This document shows, in pieces, positions 25,584-35,104 of a DNA stretch of 64,000 nucleotides (positions are counted from its first letter, which is position 1; each line of letters begins with the position of its first letter). The DNA comes from Ruminococcaceae bacterium UBA1405 (lineage in GTDB: Bacteria; Bacillota; Clostridia; Oscillospirales; Ruminococcaceae): the NCBI GenBank assembly GCA_002305685.1, contig DBQB01000024.1:124629-188628 (forward strand). Reading direction: 5' to 3'. A program made the position numbers and the translations under genes. The notes under the pieces were generated by a model, which did not search any database, was not told where the DNA came from, and worked only from the letters and a program-made list of their open reading frames with translations.

Positions 25584-28349
25584 ATGAAAATAAAGCCAAA
25601 CTCCCACGATCTGCAACTGCCCTGCTGGGGGCCTTATTCCAAACAGTATTCCGGAATCTCCCATATTGCCGACCCACAGCATGGACTGCGGTTCGACCTG
25701 AGCGTCTTTCCCGGATTATACCGGAGAAAAATAGAGCCCCCCAATGTGCTGATGGAGGGAAACACCCATGTTTGGCAAGCCAACGCTGATCTCACCTATT
25801 TTTCCACCCGGCATCAGCTGGAATGGAAGGACGTCCTTTACTGCGATGTATCCTATGGAAAGCTGGAATCGGACAGCTATCTCATCCGAATGGAATGCGT
25901 CAACCGTGGCAAAGATATCCAGACGCTGGTCCTTCACTATATGGCGTCCATCCATTATCCCACAGTAAAAACCGGTTTGGAGGAACAAGAAATAACCCCT
26001 GTGCTATGGAACCTTCCGGAAAAATCTGTCTATTGCCGAGGCATCGACTATCTCCAGTTTCATCGCCGCCATCCCCTCCCCACCGATTCCCTGGTTCCGG
26101 ATGGACTTCGCCCAAACGAAGTCCGAAGATCGGGCTTTTCCGGAGGATCCGCCGTACATCTGTGCGGAGACGACCAGGACCGCCTATCCTTCCAGCTGAA
26201 AATGAGGGATACCTTTTCCCATCCTATTCTGGCACTTCGGTATCAAAGTGAAAAGGGATGCCGGATCTGTTTGCAGGGGGATGGTCTCTCCGCCTGCGGC
26301 TCATTGCCGCCACAGGCTGCACCCGGCATCGGGTTTCTCCCAGTTCTTCTCTCCCCCCAAAAGGATACGCTGCGCTTCACTCTGCAGGCGCAGCAGGGAG
26401 AACTGCTGCTGGACAGTCTGATTCTCTGTGAGCAGGAAGATTTCTCCCGCATCGGCTGTGAAATCTCCCCTGCACAGCACGTCCCTAAGGTATGGGAAAG
26501 GGGAGCTGAGCAACCGCTGGAATGGGATGGCCTGGACCGGTTGGAACAAAACCCTGAGCCATCCAGAGATCCGTTTCAAAATACCCTGATTTTAAAATTT
26601 CCTTATGCCCCCAACTACTATGGGCTGTACTGGGATTTTCCCGACTGTGTGCTGCGATACTGGTTTCACGATACATTGGATCAGCCGCTTCGCTATCTGG
26701 CCCACGACCATGTCCGCAAACGGCTGCCCGGAAATGGCCTCGGACATTTTTCCAACGTCTTTCTCCGGCCCATCCCTGTCCAGCCGGGAGAGACGATCAC
26801 CCTGTACGGCCTGGTCTGCTGCGCGCCCTCCCGGGAACAGACGCTGAAAAAGTTGGAAAACCTGATTGCACAGCGCAGCGCCTTTCCCCAATATCATCAG
26901 GCGCTGCAAAACACTGCGCTGCGGGTTTGCGGCACTGGACAGGCACTTCCCTACAGGTTTTCCCAAGACCGGATGATGGCCACCACCCTGACCAATGTGG
27001 TATACCCCATCTACCTCAAGAGAAACTACATCCGGCACAACACCCCGGGAAGATGGTGGGACAGCCTGTATACCTGGGACTCCGGATTTGTTGGGCTGGG
27101 ACTTACCTGCTGCAACCTTCAGCGGGCGCTGGACTGCCTGAACGCATATCTCACCCAACCTGGGGACACCGAAACCGCTTTTATTCATCACGGTTCCCCG
27201 GTTCCGGTACAGTTTTATCTCTTTCAGGAGCTGTTTAACCGTACCCAGTCTATCCCGCTGTTAAAGTCCTTCTATCCCAGGCTGCTGCCATACTATCGAT
27301 TTATGACCGGACAGCTGGGAAGCTCCACCACCGACCGGTGGAACTCCGGGATACTGGCCACCTGGGATTATTTTTACAACTCTGGAGGCTGGGACGATTA
27401 TCCCCCTCAGGTTGCCGTCCATGCGCAGCATCTGGAACCCTGCGCCGGAGCAATGGTCACCACCTCCCATATGATTTTGTGTGCCAAACTGCTGATATGG
27501 GTTGCGCGGCTTTTGCACAGGCCGGAATCTGAGATTTCATCCCTCCAGCAGGACATAGCACGGATGAGCCGGGGGATTTTGACCTACTGCTGGGATGAAG
27601 CGTCCGGTTACTTTGGATATCTATTGCATGACCAGCAAAAAAATCCAACAGGGATTCTGCGCCACAACAGTGGAAAGAATTACAATATGGGGCTGGATGG
27701 CGTCTCCCCGATGATCGCCGGGATCGTATCGCCGCAGCAACTGAACCGTCTCACCCAGCATCTGAGCGACGAGAATGCGCTCTGGACGCCGCTGGGGCTC
27801 TCCACCGTGGACCAGTCGGCGCCCTATTACCGAAAGGATGGTTATTGGAACGGTTCGGTATGGATGCCCCATCAATGGTTCCTCTATAAATCCCTGCTGG
27901 ATTATGGAAACGGTGAACTGGCCTTTCGGATCGCTGAAACCGCGCTGAAAACCTGGAAAAACGAGGTGGATCAATCCTACAACTGCTATGAGCATTTTCC
28001 CATTGTATCCCGGCGGGGCGCCGGGTGGCATCACTTTTCCGGACTGTCCACCCCGGTTTTGTTGTGGTACCGCTGCTACTTCACCCCAGGCGCCGTCACT
28101 ACCGGATTTTCTGGCTGGATTGTCGCACAGAAGTGGGAAAAGGATCATCGGCAGATGCAGTGCACCGTGTGCTTTTATGACAACGCCACACCCAAAACCG
28201 TCGTGATTGCCATGAACCCCGCCAGCCGGTATCGGGCATCGATCAACGGCCAGGAGGTTCCCATCCTTCTGCGCACCGACAGCGCCGTGGAACTTTTGAT
28301 TGCACCCGGACACGAACAGCAGGTGGACATCGCTGTCTATCCCATATGA
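25584..28349 (+). CDS. Large GH63-like (alpha/alpha)6 glycoside hydrolase
   Basis: The 921-residue cytoplasmic protein (no signal peptide) has an N-terminal beta-sandwich region (about residues 1-440) and a C-terminal (alpha/alpha)6 barrel like GH63, mannosylglycerate hydrolase and trehalase-type enzymes. Diagnostic stretches are WWDSLYTWDSGFVGLGL (about residues 490-506; the Asp in TWDSGF is the likely general acid), GGWDDYPPQ, RKDGYWNGSVWMPHQWFLYK and SYNCYEHFPIVS, whose Glu is the likely general base. A short C-terminal beta domain follows. It would hydrolyse an alpha-linked glucoside or mannoside. The ATG at 25584 has only a weak AGGGA site, so control by the upstream leader structure is plausible. 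Confidence 0.8.
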   Translation: MKIKPNSHDLQLPCWGPYSKQYSGISHIADPQHGLRFDLSVFPGLYRRKIEPPNVLMEGNTHVWQANADLTYFSTRHQLEWKDVLYCDVSYGKLESDSYLIRMECVNRGKDIQTLVLHYMASIHYPTVKTGLEEQEITPVLWNLPEKSVYCRGIDYLQFHRRHPLPTDSLVPDGLRPNEVRRSGFSGGSAVHLCGDDQDRLSFQLKMRDTFSHPILALRYQSEKGCRICLQGDGLSACGSLPPQAAPGIGFLPVLLSPQKDTLRFTLQAQQGELLLDSLILCEQEDFSRIGCEISPAQHVPKVWERGAEQPLEWDGLDRLEQNPEPSRDPFQNTLILKFPYAPNYYGLYWDFPDCVLRYWFHDTLDQPLRYLAHDHVRKRLPGNGLGHFSNVFLRPIPVQPGETITLYGLVCCAPSREQTLKKLENLIAQRSAFPQYHQALQNTALRVCGTGQALPYRFSQDRMMATTLTNVVYPIYLKRNYIRHNTPGRWWDSLYTWDSGFVGLGLTCCNLQRALDCLNAYLTQPGDTETAFIHHGSPVPVQFYLFQELFNRTQSIPLLKSFYPRLLPYYRFMTGQLGSSTTDRWNSGILATWDYFYNSGGWDDYPPQVAVHAQHLEPCAGAMVTTSHMILCAKLLIWVARLLHRPESEISSLQQDIARMSRGILTYCWDEASGYFGYLLHDQQKNPTGILRHNSGKNYNMGLDGVSPMIAGIVSPQQLNRLTQHLSDENALWTPLGLSTVDQSAPYYRKDGYWNGSVWMPHQWFLYKSLLDYGNGELAFRIAETALKTWKNEVDQSYNCYEHFPIVSRRGAGWHHFSGLSTPVLLWYRCYFTPGAVTTGFSGWIVAQKWEKDHRQMQCTVCFYDNATPKTVVIAMNPASRYRASINGQEVPILLRTDSAVELLIAPGHEQQVDIAVYPI

Positions 28350-28357
28350 TACGATGA

Positions 28358-28388
28358 AAAAGAGGGGTCTGCAGATGCAGTCCCCTCC
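28358..28388 (-). terminator. Terminator between convergent genes
   Basis: GAGGGG-T-CTGC (28362-28372) pairs with GCAG-T-CCCCTC (28377-28387). The A-run at 28357-28361 gives a U-tract for the minus-strand acetyltransferase gene. Confidence 0.75.
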
Positions 28389-28399
28389 TTTCTCATATC

Positions 28400-28843
28400 C
28401 TATCGACGCAGCGGCTTAACAAAGCAGATGATCCGTCCTGCCTCAGAAAAACCGGTGTGCAGATGAAATCTCCGGCTTTCCTCATTGTTCCAGGTACAGT
28501 CGCTGGCAAATTCCCGGCATCCCTTCTGTACAGCCCAATCCTCGCATATACGGCAGAGCTCCCGCCCGATCCCCTGTCTGCGGTATCCTTCCAGAACAAA
28601 GACCCCTTCCAGATACCCTACCGGGCTGGAATCGGTGCCCTCCACATAATCCCGCCGCAGCGAGCACTGGGCGACAGCCACCGGTGTTTCCCCGTCATAT
28701 GCCAAAAATACCGCGTGATCTGAGCCGCAGATGTACTCCTCCAGCTCCTCTTTCAGCTCCTGCAACGGCTGGCTGTTCCACATATGATAAAAAAGCTCTG
28801 CCGATATAGAGCTGTCCTGCTTACTTGCACAACGAATTTCCAT
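28400..28843 (-). CDS. AAC(6')-like aminoglycoside N-acetyltransferase (GNAT)
   Basis: The 147-residue protein matches chromosomal AAC(6')-I-type enzymes along its length: MWNSQPLQELKEELEEY, VGYLEGVFVLEGYRRQGIGREL (acetyl-CoA binding) and the C-terminal FASDCTWNNEESRRFHLHTGF and RIICFVKPL blocks. Such enzymes use acetyl-CoA to acetylate the 6'-amino group of aminoglycosides. Many chromosomal versions are weakly expressed or act on other amines, so resistance is not proved. It is a single gene with its own terminator, with no mobile-element signs nearby. Confidence 0.85.
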   Translation of the reverse strand: MEIRCASKQDSSISAELFYHMWNSQPLQELKEELEEYICGSDHAVFLAYDGETPVAVAQCSLRRDYVEGTDSSPVGYLEGVFVLEGYRRQGIGRELCRICEDWAVQKGCREFASDCTWNNEESRRFHLHTGFSEAGRIICFVKPLRR

Positions 28844-28954
28844 CGCAAATATCCTCCCCTTTCGAATCGGCTAACATTATTATAACTCAGCACGATATGG
28901 CTACACCAGATATTTTGAACAACAATTTGGTCACAGGAAATTCACCAAATGCTG

Positions 28955-28983
28955 TTGACTTCCCTTTTTCCCTAACGTACAAT
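28955..28983 (+). promoter_or_regulatory. Sigma-A promoter of the lipoprotein gene
   Basis: TTGACT (28955-28960) and TACAAT (28978-28983) are 17 bases apart, followed by an AT-rich stretch and the gene at 29058. Confidence 0.75.
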
Positions 28984-29057
28984 AAAAATATTATAATACC
29001 GGATATTCTGTCTGTTTTTTTCATTGCCGAACCTATACGATGAAAGAGGGCTCTGAT

Positions 29058-30407
29058 ATGCGTTTCCCATCTGCCGTGCCAAAGTTGCTTCCCCTTTTGC
29101 TCGCCCTGGCGCTGCTGTGCGCCTGCAACAACACCCAATACAATCCTCTCAATCCATTTCAAAATAACGGCTCTTCCCAGTCGGGCTCCAGCGAACCGCA
29201 GAGTTCCAGCGTTTCCTTCTCCTCCACTGCTGTTCCCTCCGCTCCGCTTCAGCTCCAGGCTCCCACCCAATACGATCTGCAAATTGCGGTGGAAGCCGCC
29301 GTGCGGGCAGATATCGATGCTACCCCCACCATGATGCTGTCCCTAAGCGAACTGACCACCCTATATCTGGCTTATTCCTTTGAAAATAGTCAGATACAAG
29401 TGTATGCCAACCCCTCTAATCCGTCCCTTATCCTCTTTTATGAAACCGATACCGAAAACAGCGTCACCCGCATTTATCAGTATAATCTGGAAACCAGCGA
29501 CTTTATCCTGCTCAATCAGCTGGGATTTGCCTGTCGCAACCAGCTGCAACCTTCTTTTTGGGCCGGAAATTTCTTTGGATATACCGCCGAGATCTCTTCT
29601 TCCGACGAGCAGATACAGCTGGAGAGAGCCTTCTGTTGTTTTAATGCCAACACCAACCGCTGGTCCTTCTATCCGATTGGAGAAAATGACCAGGTAATTT
29701 CCACCGACAATCAAACCACGCTGCTGCTCTCCTACCGCCCCGATGGTTCTATGGAAATCTATTCCATGGACCTGTCCACCATGGAAACTACCCTGCTGTT
29801 TGTGCTCTCCCAGCGCGATCAGCAGCCCACATACGTGGGAAACTGCCCGGACAACACACTGGTTTTCCGTTTTTCCGACAACCAGTCAATCCGATATGCA
29901 CGATATACGCTGGACGGAACCCTTCTGGCGGAATGTATCTCTGACGATCCAATGCCCACCGAGGAGCTGCTGGTTTACTACCTGTACCAAGCGTCGCCCC
30001 TTTCCGACTCTTACGACACCCCGCAGCGTCTTACCGCTTTCCGGCTGGACGACAAGGATTATGTGATGCCTTGGCGTCCTGTACAGGGTCAATTTCTCTT
30101 TCCCACCATCTACTGCAAACAGGAGCTGCGCGCCTGGAACGGCCTGGAGCTGCTCTCCAGAGAGGACGGATGGTCGTTATGGCATCCCTCCTATTCGGTG
30201 AAGGGTACCCCTGATTTCCTGCTCTGGGAGGAGGAGACCAATTTCTGGCAGTATCTGGAACTGGAAGAAGAGAGCGCCGGGGTCACCATACTACGATCCG
30301 AAGCCATCTCCGGCAACCGTCTGTTGCTGCAAGTCCGTCAAAACGACGGTAACGTAGTTTGGAAGCTGATGGATCTGAAAGACTTTTACACCGAACAGCC
30401 GTCATAA
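29058..30407 (+). CDS. Predicted lipoprotein of unknown function
   Basis: The 449-residue protein has a lipoprotein signal peptide with a lipobox LLCAC (cysteine near residue 24), then a Ser/Gln-rich linker (about 38-70), then about 370 residues of beta-rich sequence with repeated pattern blocks such as YQYNLETSDFILLNQLG and YSMDLSTMETTLLFVLS, suggesting a beta-propeller-like fold. It is anchored to the outer face of the membrane. No family was recognised. The start at 29058 has AAAGAGGG 7 bases upstream; the ATG at 29040 lies before it. A strong terminator follows. Confidence 0.8.
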   Translation: MRFPSAVPKLLPLLLALALLCACNNTQYNPLNPFQNNGSSQSGSSEPQSSSVSFSSTAVPSAPLQLQAPTQYDLQIAVEAAVRADIDATPTMMLSLSELTTLYLAYSFENSQIQVYANPSNPSLILFYETDTENSVTRIYQYNLETSDFILLNQLGFACRNQLQPSFWAGNFFGYTAEISSSDEQIQLERAFCCFNANTNRWSFYPIGENDQVISTDNQTTLLLSYRPDGSMEIYSMDLSTMETTLLFVLSQRDQQPTYVGNCPDNTLVFRFSDNQSIRYARYTLDGTLLAECISDDPMPTEELLVYYLYQASPLSDSYDTPQRLTAFRLDDKDYVMPWRPVQGQFLFPTIYCKQELRAWNGLELLSREDGWSLWHPSYSVKGTPDFLLWEEETNFWQYLELEEESAGVTILRSEAISGNRLLLQVRQNDGNVVWKLMDLKDFYTEQPS

Positions 30408-30478
30408 ACCATCCCCAGCCCGCTGCCCGGCAGATTCCGAGAAAAACCACCGGGCAGCAAATACCGAGAGAACAAAGA

Positions 30479-30526
30479 TCCGAGGGGTTCCTGCGCATTG
30501 GTAACGCAGGAACCCCTCGGATTTTA
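30479..30526 (+). terminator. Strong terminator of the lipoprotein gene
   Basis: A perfect 17-bp stem (30479-30495 with 30505-30521, GC-rich, 9-base loop) is followed by TTTTAT. Confidence 0.88.
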
Positions 30527-30567
30527 TCCCAGGCTTTTATAAACAGATTACAGCGCGCTGCCGGCAA

Positions 30568-30597
30568 GGCAAAAGCCCGCCTTTCCAAAAGGCTTTT
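30568..30597 (-). terminator. Likely terminator of dapL
   Basis: On the minus strand AAAAGCC (30591-30597) and GGCTTTT (30571-30577) form a short hairpin that starts at the dapL stop codon; the right-hand arm ends in a T-run followed by GCC, so the terminator is weak. Confidence 0.5.
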
Positions 30598-31784
30598 TAC
30601 AGCTCCGCCAGCAATTTCTTCATCCGGGCCACCGCTTCTTTGGTGTTTTCCCGGTCTCCAAAGGCGGTCAGGCGGAAAAACCCTTCCCCGTTGACGCCAA
30701 ACCCTGCGCCGGGGGTGCCCACCACATTGGCTTTTTCCAGCAGCAGATCAAAGAATTCCCAGGAACCCATATTGTTGGGGCACTTGAGCCAGATGTAGGG
30801 GGAATGCTCCCCGCCGGTAAACCAGATGCCCATCTCCCGCATGGCATCGGCGATGATCTTTGCGTTTTCCATGTAGTATCCCAGATTCTCCTGAATCTGT
30901 TTTTGCCCTTCCGGGGTAAATACCGCAGCGGCGCCACGCTGTACAATATAGGGAACGCCGTTAAATTTGGTGGTCTGACGGCGCAGCCAGAGCTTATGCA
31001 GCGCCACCCCCTGACGGCTCAGTTCCATGGGAATCACAGTATATCCGCAGCGGGTTCCGGTAAATCCCGCAATCTTGGAGAAGGAACAAAACTCAATGGC
31101 ACAGGTCCTGGCCCCCTCTATCTCAAAGATGCTTCTGGGCAGTGCAGGATCCTTGACAAAACACTCATAGGCGGCGTCAAAGAGGATCACGGCGTCCTGG
31201 GCGTTGGCGTAATCCACCCATGCCTTCAGCTGCTCCCGGTTGTATACCGCGCCGGTGGGATTGTTGGGGGAACAGATATAAATCAGATCCGCCTTGACCT
31301 TCTCGTCCGGCAGCGGCAGGAAGCCGTTCTCCGCGTTGGCGTTCATGAAAACGACCTTTCTTCCGGCCATCACATTGGTGTCCACATACACCGGATATAC
31401 CGGATCGGGAATCAAAACCACATTGTCGGTGCCGAAGATATCCAGAATATTGCCCAGATCGCTCTTGGCGCCGTCGCTGATAAAGATCTCATCCGATTTA
31501 AGCGTTACACCGTGGGAGGCGTAGTAATGCTGGATGGCGTCCTTCAAAAATCCATAGCCCTGCTCCGGTCCATATCCCTTAAACGTCTCCTTGACGCCCA
31601 TCTCGGACACAGCGTCGTGAAGCGCCTGCACCACCGCATCGCACAGCGGCAGCGTCACGTCTCCAATGCCCAACCGAATAATGCTGGCCTGGGGATTCGC
31701 GGCCTGGAAAGCGTTAACCTTTTTGGCGATGGTGGAAAACAAATAACTGTCCTGCAAGTTCAGGTAATTGCTGTTGATCTGCAT
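30597..31784 (-). CDS. dapL: LL-diaminopimelate aminotransferase
   Basis: The 395-residue class I aminotransferase converts tetrahydrodipicolinate to LL-diaminopimelate in one step with glutamate as amino donor. The DapL subfamily is recognised by [39 protein letters not shown] and the PLP-lysine motif [15 protein letters not shown]. The start at 31784 has GGGAGG 9 bases upstream, and a near-consensus promoter lies at 31867-31895. The next enzyme of the pathway, DapF, is encoded in this window as the C-terminal part of the carB fusion at 41 kb, so the DapL route to meso-diaminopimelate and lysine is complete at this end. Confidence 0.95.
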   Translation of the reverse strand: MQINSNYLNLQDSYLFSTIAKKVNAFQAANPQASIIRLGIGDVTLPLCDAVVQALHDAVSEMGVKETFKGYGPEQGYGFLKDAIQHYYASHGVTLKSDEIFISDGAKSDLGNILDIFGTDNVVLIPDPVYPVYVDTNVMAGRKVVFMNANAENGFLPLPDEKVKADLIYICSPNNPTGAVYNREQLKAWVDYANAQDAVILFDAAYECFVKDPALPRSIFEIEGARTCAIEFCSFSKIAGFTGTRCGYTVIPMELSRQGVALHKLWLRRQTTKFNGVPYIVQRGAAAVFTPEGQKQIQENLGYYMENAKIIADAMREMGIWFTGGEHSPYIWLKCPNNMGSWEFFDLLLEKANVVGTPGAGFGVNGEGFFRLTAFGDRENTKEAVARMKKLLAEL

Positions 31785-31866
31785 CAAAAATTCCTCCCTC
31801 ATATCATCGGACGTATAAACAAAAACCATATGCCTTATATCTGGCGTCAAAAAATACTTTGCGGCT

Positions 31867-31895
31867 ATTATAACAAGGGGATCCGCAAAAGTCAA
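31867..31895 (-). promoter_or_regulatory. Sigma-A promoter of dapL
   Basis: On the minus strand TTGACT (31895-31890) and TATAAT (31872-31867) are 17 bases apart. Confidence 0.82.
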
Positions 31896-31914
31896 TCGCT
31901 GAAAATTGCCGCTT

Positions 31915-33741
31915 CTATACTGGCAGCGTATCGATGTTACTGCTCTTCAGACGGGCGGATATCTTGACAATCACCTGGGTTCCCTTCTCCGGCTCGCTCT
32001 CAAAATGCAGCCCATAGTTTTTCCCGCAATAAAGCTGAATGCGCTGCTGCACGTTTTTGATGCCGTAAACCGAGGGGAGATTGCTCCAATCCCCGGTCTC
32101 CACCGCACGATTGAGTTCCTCCACCTGTTCGGCCGGCATTCCGTTGCCGTTGTCCAGAATCTGAAAGACGATATCCCCCTTTTCCCAGTGCCCGCGGATG
32201 CGTATCTGCCCTCTGCGGATGCCGAACAGGCCATGGTAGATGGCGTTTTCCACCAGCGGCTGAAGCGTCAGCTTGACGATGCTGTTGTCCAGAATGTTGT
32301 CGTCGATATAAAATTCATAGGTCAACTGGTCATACCGCACCTGCTGAATGGCGATATAACTTCTGAGATGCTCCACCTCGTCCCGAATGGTGATGATCTC
32401 CCGCCCTTTGCTCAGACTCAGGCGGAAGAAGCTGGAAAGATTCCCCACCATCTGGGAAGCCAGCTGGTTTTCTCCCATGCCGTACAGCTGCTGGATGGAA
32501 TACAGGGTATTGTAGAGAAAATGGGGGTTGATCTGCGCCTGAAGGATGGCCATCTCCAGCTCATGTTTGGTCTCATCTTCCTTCTTGATCTGATCCACCA
32601 TCTCCTCCATCTTGTCAAACAAGGCCTTCAGTCCGTCGTTGAGGGTGGAAATCTCCTCACAGAGGTTGTCGTGAAAGGTCACATCAAAACAGCCTTGTTC
32701 GGCAGAATTTACCTTATCAATCCATTCCTGAATGGGTTGAGAGAACACCCTGGCAAAAAAGTTGGCAAATATCACAATCACTGCTGCCAGCAGCGCCATC
32801 ATTCCCAAATACACATAGAGAACATACTGCGCCGTTCCCATAGTCTCGTTTTCCGGGAAAACCGCCAGAATCTGCCATTCGTTGGAGAGAAGAGGTTCAT
32901 TGATCACCAGCAGCCGGCTGCCATCCACGCTTTTGGTGCGCAGATGATGGGATTCGCTGTCCAAAATGGTGCCCAAATCCATCTCGGTGAGGGTATTTTC
33001 CGGCGTCAACGGCTTGAAGAGCATCTCTCCATCCCCGCTGAGCAGGGAGAGATACCCATGCTCGGTGATTCTTGCCTGGGAGAGAAGGGTACGGAAAAAA
33101 TCCTCCCGCAGCTGAAACACAATAACCAACTGTACCTCCCCCTGGCCTCCCGTTATAAACAAGGAAACGGTTTGCTCTGGTTCTTCCCGCTGCAAAAAAG
33201 AATCTACACAAAGATTCACCCAGTATGGTGTATCGGGCTGGACCTGGGAGAGCTGATAGGGCCCTATCTGGAGTTGCTCCCACGGGAGATCCGTGGGGGA
33301 CGCCTGGGTTCCAGCCGTGTAGTAGCGGGTTTCCTCCCCTGTCTGCGCCACCACCGCGATGGAATCCAAAACCGTTGCGCGGGAAAGGTAGATATCCTCC
33401 AACAGACGCTGCAGCGCGTCGTCCTGGGAAAAGTCCTTCCCCTGTTCCAACAAAGCTGAGATCTGTCCCGAATGGGCTAGACCGGTAAGGGCGCTCTCCA
33501 CATCCCCCAGCCGGTAATCCAGATTCATCTGAAGCTGGGTGACGATATCCAGCGCATTGGAAAAGGTATTGTCCTGAATCTGCCGCCGGATCAGAAAATA
33601 GGAAATACCGCCGCACAGTAGCACCGCCGCCAGCAGCACCGGCATAAAGATGAAAAGAACCATATCCCGTATCGTCAGCTTTCGGCCCGTAGCTGTCCCT
33701 GTAACCTGTTTCAAACGGATTCCTCCCTCACAAAAACCCAT
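31915..33741 (-). CDS. YesM-type sensor histidine kinase
   Basis: The 608-residue membrane kinase has an N-terminal helix (about residues 18-45), an extracytoplasmic Cache-like sensor (about 50-300), a second helix (about 305-330), a HAMP linker, the His_kinase domain with phosphoacceptor [19 protein letters not shown] (histidine near residue 406) and a HATPase domain with DNGNGMP and [10 protein letters not shown]. YesM kinases usually sense sugars or peptides and signal to a YesN AraC-type response regulator, but no response regulator gene adjoins. Two starts fit: ATG at 33741 (GGAGG 10 bases upstream) and TTG at 33714 (GGGAGG 7 bases upstream). Confidence 0.9.
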   Translation of the reverse strand: MGFCEGGIRLKQVTGTATGRKLTIRDMVLFIFMPVLLAAVLLCGGISYFLIRRQIQDNTFSNALDIVTQLQMNLDYRLGDVESALTGLAHSGQISALLEQGKDFSQDDALQRLLEDIYLSRATVLDSIAVVAQTGEETRYYTAGTQASPTDLPWEQLQIGPYQLSQVQPDTPYWVNLCVDSFLQREEPEQTVSLFITGGQGEVQLVIVFQLREDFFRTLLSQARITEHGYLSLLSGDGEMLFKPLTPENTLTEMDLGTILDSESHHLRTKSVDGSRLLVINEPLLSNEWQILAVFPENETMGTAQYVLYVYLGMMALLAAVIVIFANFFARVFSQPIQEWIDKVNSAEQGCFDVTFHDNLCEEISTLNDGLKALFDKMEEMVDQIKKEDETKHELEMAILQAQINPHFLYNTLYSIQQLYGMGENQLASQMVGNLSSFFRLSLSKGREIITIRDEVEHLRSYIAIQQVRYDQLTYEFYIDDNILDNSIVKLTLQPLVENAIYHGLFGIRRGQIRIRGHWEKGDIVFQILDNGNGMPAEQVEELNRAVETGDWSNLPSVYGIKNVQQRIQLYCGKNYGLHFESEPEKGTQVIVKISARLKSSNIDTLPV

Positions 33742-33801
33742 GGACAGAAAACCTCCAATGGGCCCATATTTCCCAACCGCGACGCTTTTCTTTCACACCG
33801 T

Positions 33802-34881
33802 CTAAAGTTTCCCGATCATCTCCTGATCCAGCCGTTTTATCAGCTCCACCGCCAGTTTCACCGAGTAATGAAAATCCGACAGGGTAGCAAACCCATAATG
33901 GGAATGGATATACCGAACCGGAAGGCCAATCACCAGACAGGGCACCCCCTGATTGGAGAGATGGATTTTGGCCCCGTTGGTGGAACCGCCAGAACGCACC
34001 GATTGCTGTACCGGAATCCCCAGCTGTTCGCACAGCTCCAGCGCATAGCGGATCAGCCTTGGATTGGTGATCATCCCTTTGTCGATATGCCGCAGCATCG
34101 GGCCTTTTTTGATGGCGGTCTGGATAGCGTAATCCGGTGTGAAGGTATCGTCGGCAGGGCTGCCCTCAAAAACAATGCACAGATCCGGTTTCACGGTATT
34201 GGCCGTCACTTGGGAGCCTCGGACGCCCACCTCCTCCTGTGCGGCAAAGGTACCCACCACGTCCACCTGAAGCTGCTCCGATTCCAGCGCCCATAGCGTT
34301 TCCACCACCGAGGCACAGCCCAAACGATTGTCAAAAGCTTTCCCCAACAGCAAATCATTTTCGGGATCGTAGCTGCAGTTTACATCCGGCACCACCGGAG
34401 CACCCACCTGGATCTGAAAACGGGAGACCGTCTCCTCCAAGGAGGTGGAACCGATATCAATGGTCATCTGGGAGACAGCCGGAGGACGCTTGCGCTCCTC
34501 CTCGGTCATAAAATGCACCGGTTTCGCGCTGACGATTCCCCGGATATACTTTCCCTGGGCGTTACGCACCAGTACGGTGTGAGCGGGAATATTGCTTTCA
34601 GCCCAGCCCCCCAGGGTGATAAACTGCAGCGTACCGTTGGGTTTGATGGCCTGCACCATAAATCCCAGCTCATCGCTGTGGCAATCCAGCATCACTACCG
34701 GCCGATGACCGGTATTCTTTTTTCGGTAAAAATAGAGATTGCGAAGGGTATCCTCCCGAATCTCCGCGATCTCCGACAGATACTTGCGCCCTACCTGCAA
34801 CACCTCATCCTCAAATCCGCTGACGCCGGGGGCGTCGGAGAGTTCGCGGATCATATCCAAAGTGGAAAAACGGTGGTTCAT
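33802..34881 (-). CDS. M42-family metallo-aminopeptidase
   Basis: The 359-residue protein matches M42 tetrahedral aminopeptidases (glutamyl or deblocking type). Metal ligands and catalytic residues are visible: DCHSDELG, KAFDNRLG, AAQEEVGVRG, FEGSPADD and RYIHSHYG, in the usual order. These enzymes form dodecamers and trim peptides in the cytoplasm. A sigma-A promoter lies at 34942-34970. The kinase gene follows 60 bases downstream, so they may be co-transcribed. Confidence 0.92.
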   Translation of the reverse strand: MNHRFSTLDMIRELSDAPGVSGFEDEVLQVGRKYLSEIAEIREDTLRNLYFYRKKNTGHRPVVMLDCHSDELGFMVQAIKPNGTLQFITLGGWAESNIPAHTVLVRNAQGKYIRGIVSAKPVHFMTEEERKRPPAVSQMTIDIGSTSLEETVSRFQIQVGAPVVPDVNCSYDPENDLLLGKAFDNRLGCASVVETLWALESEQLQVDVVGTFAAQEEVGVRGSQVTANTVKPDLCIVFEGSPADDTFTPDYAIQTAIKKGPMLRHIDKGMITNPRLIRYALELCEQLGIPVQQSVRSGGSTNGAKIHLSNQGVPCLVIGLPVRYIHSHYGFATLSDFHYSVKLAVELIKRLDQEMIGKL

Positions 34882-34941
34882 ACGCTCTCATCCTTTCCTG
34901 CCGCTCCGCCGCAGAAAGCGCCGCGGCCATTCATCCCTCCC

Positions 34942-34970
34942 ATTTTACAACCATCTTTCCGGAAAGACAA
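34942..34970 (-). promoter_or_regulatory. Sigma-A promoter of the M42 aminopeptidase gene
   Basis: On the minus strand TTGTCT (34970-34965) and TAAAAT (34947-34942) are 17 bases apart. Confidence 0.65.
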
Positions 34971-35049
34971 GGTTTTCGGGGTGGATTGCCCTCCCCTCTC
35001 CATCTCTCTAAAAAACAGACGGATGTCTCTGGAGGATCTGATCAATCAC

Positions 35050-35083
35050 AAAAAAGGCTCCGGACAAACCGGAGCCCGAAAAA
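35050..35083 (-). terminator. Terminator after nnr
   Basis: GGCTCCGG (35056-35063) and CCGGAGCC (35069-35076) form a perfect stem; the A-run at 35050-35055 gives six U on the minus strand. Confidence 0.88.
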
Positions 35084-35104
35084 ATTTATAGTTCTCTCAG
35101 CGGT

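Noticed and set aside
31906..33459. Open frame of about 500 codons on the plus strand opposite the histidine kinase gene
   Set aside because: Antisense artefact; the kinase frame has full domain structure and a ribosome site.
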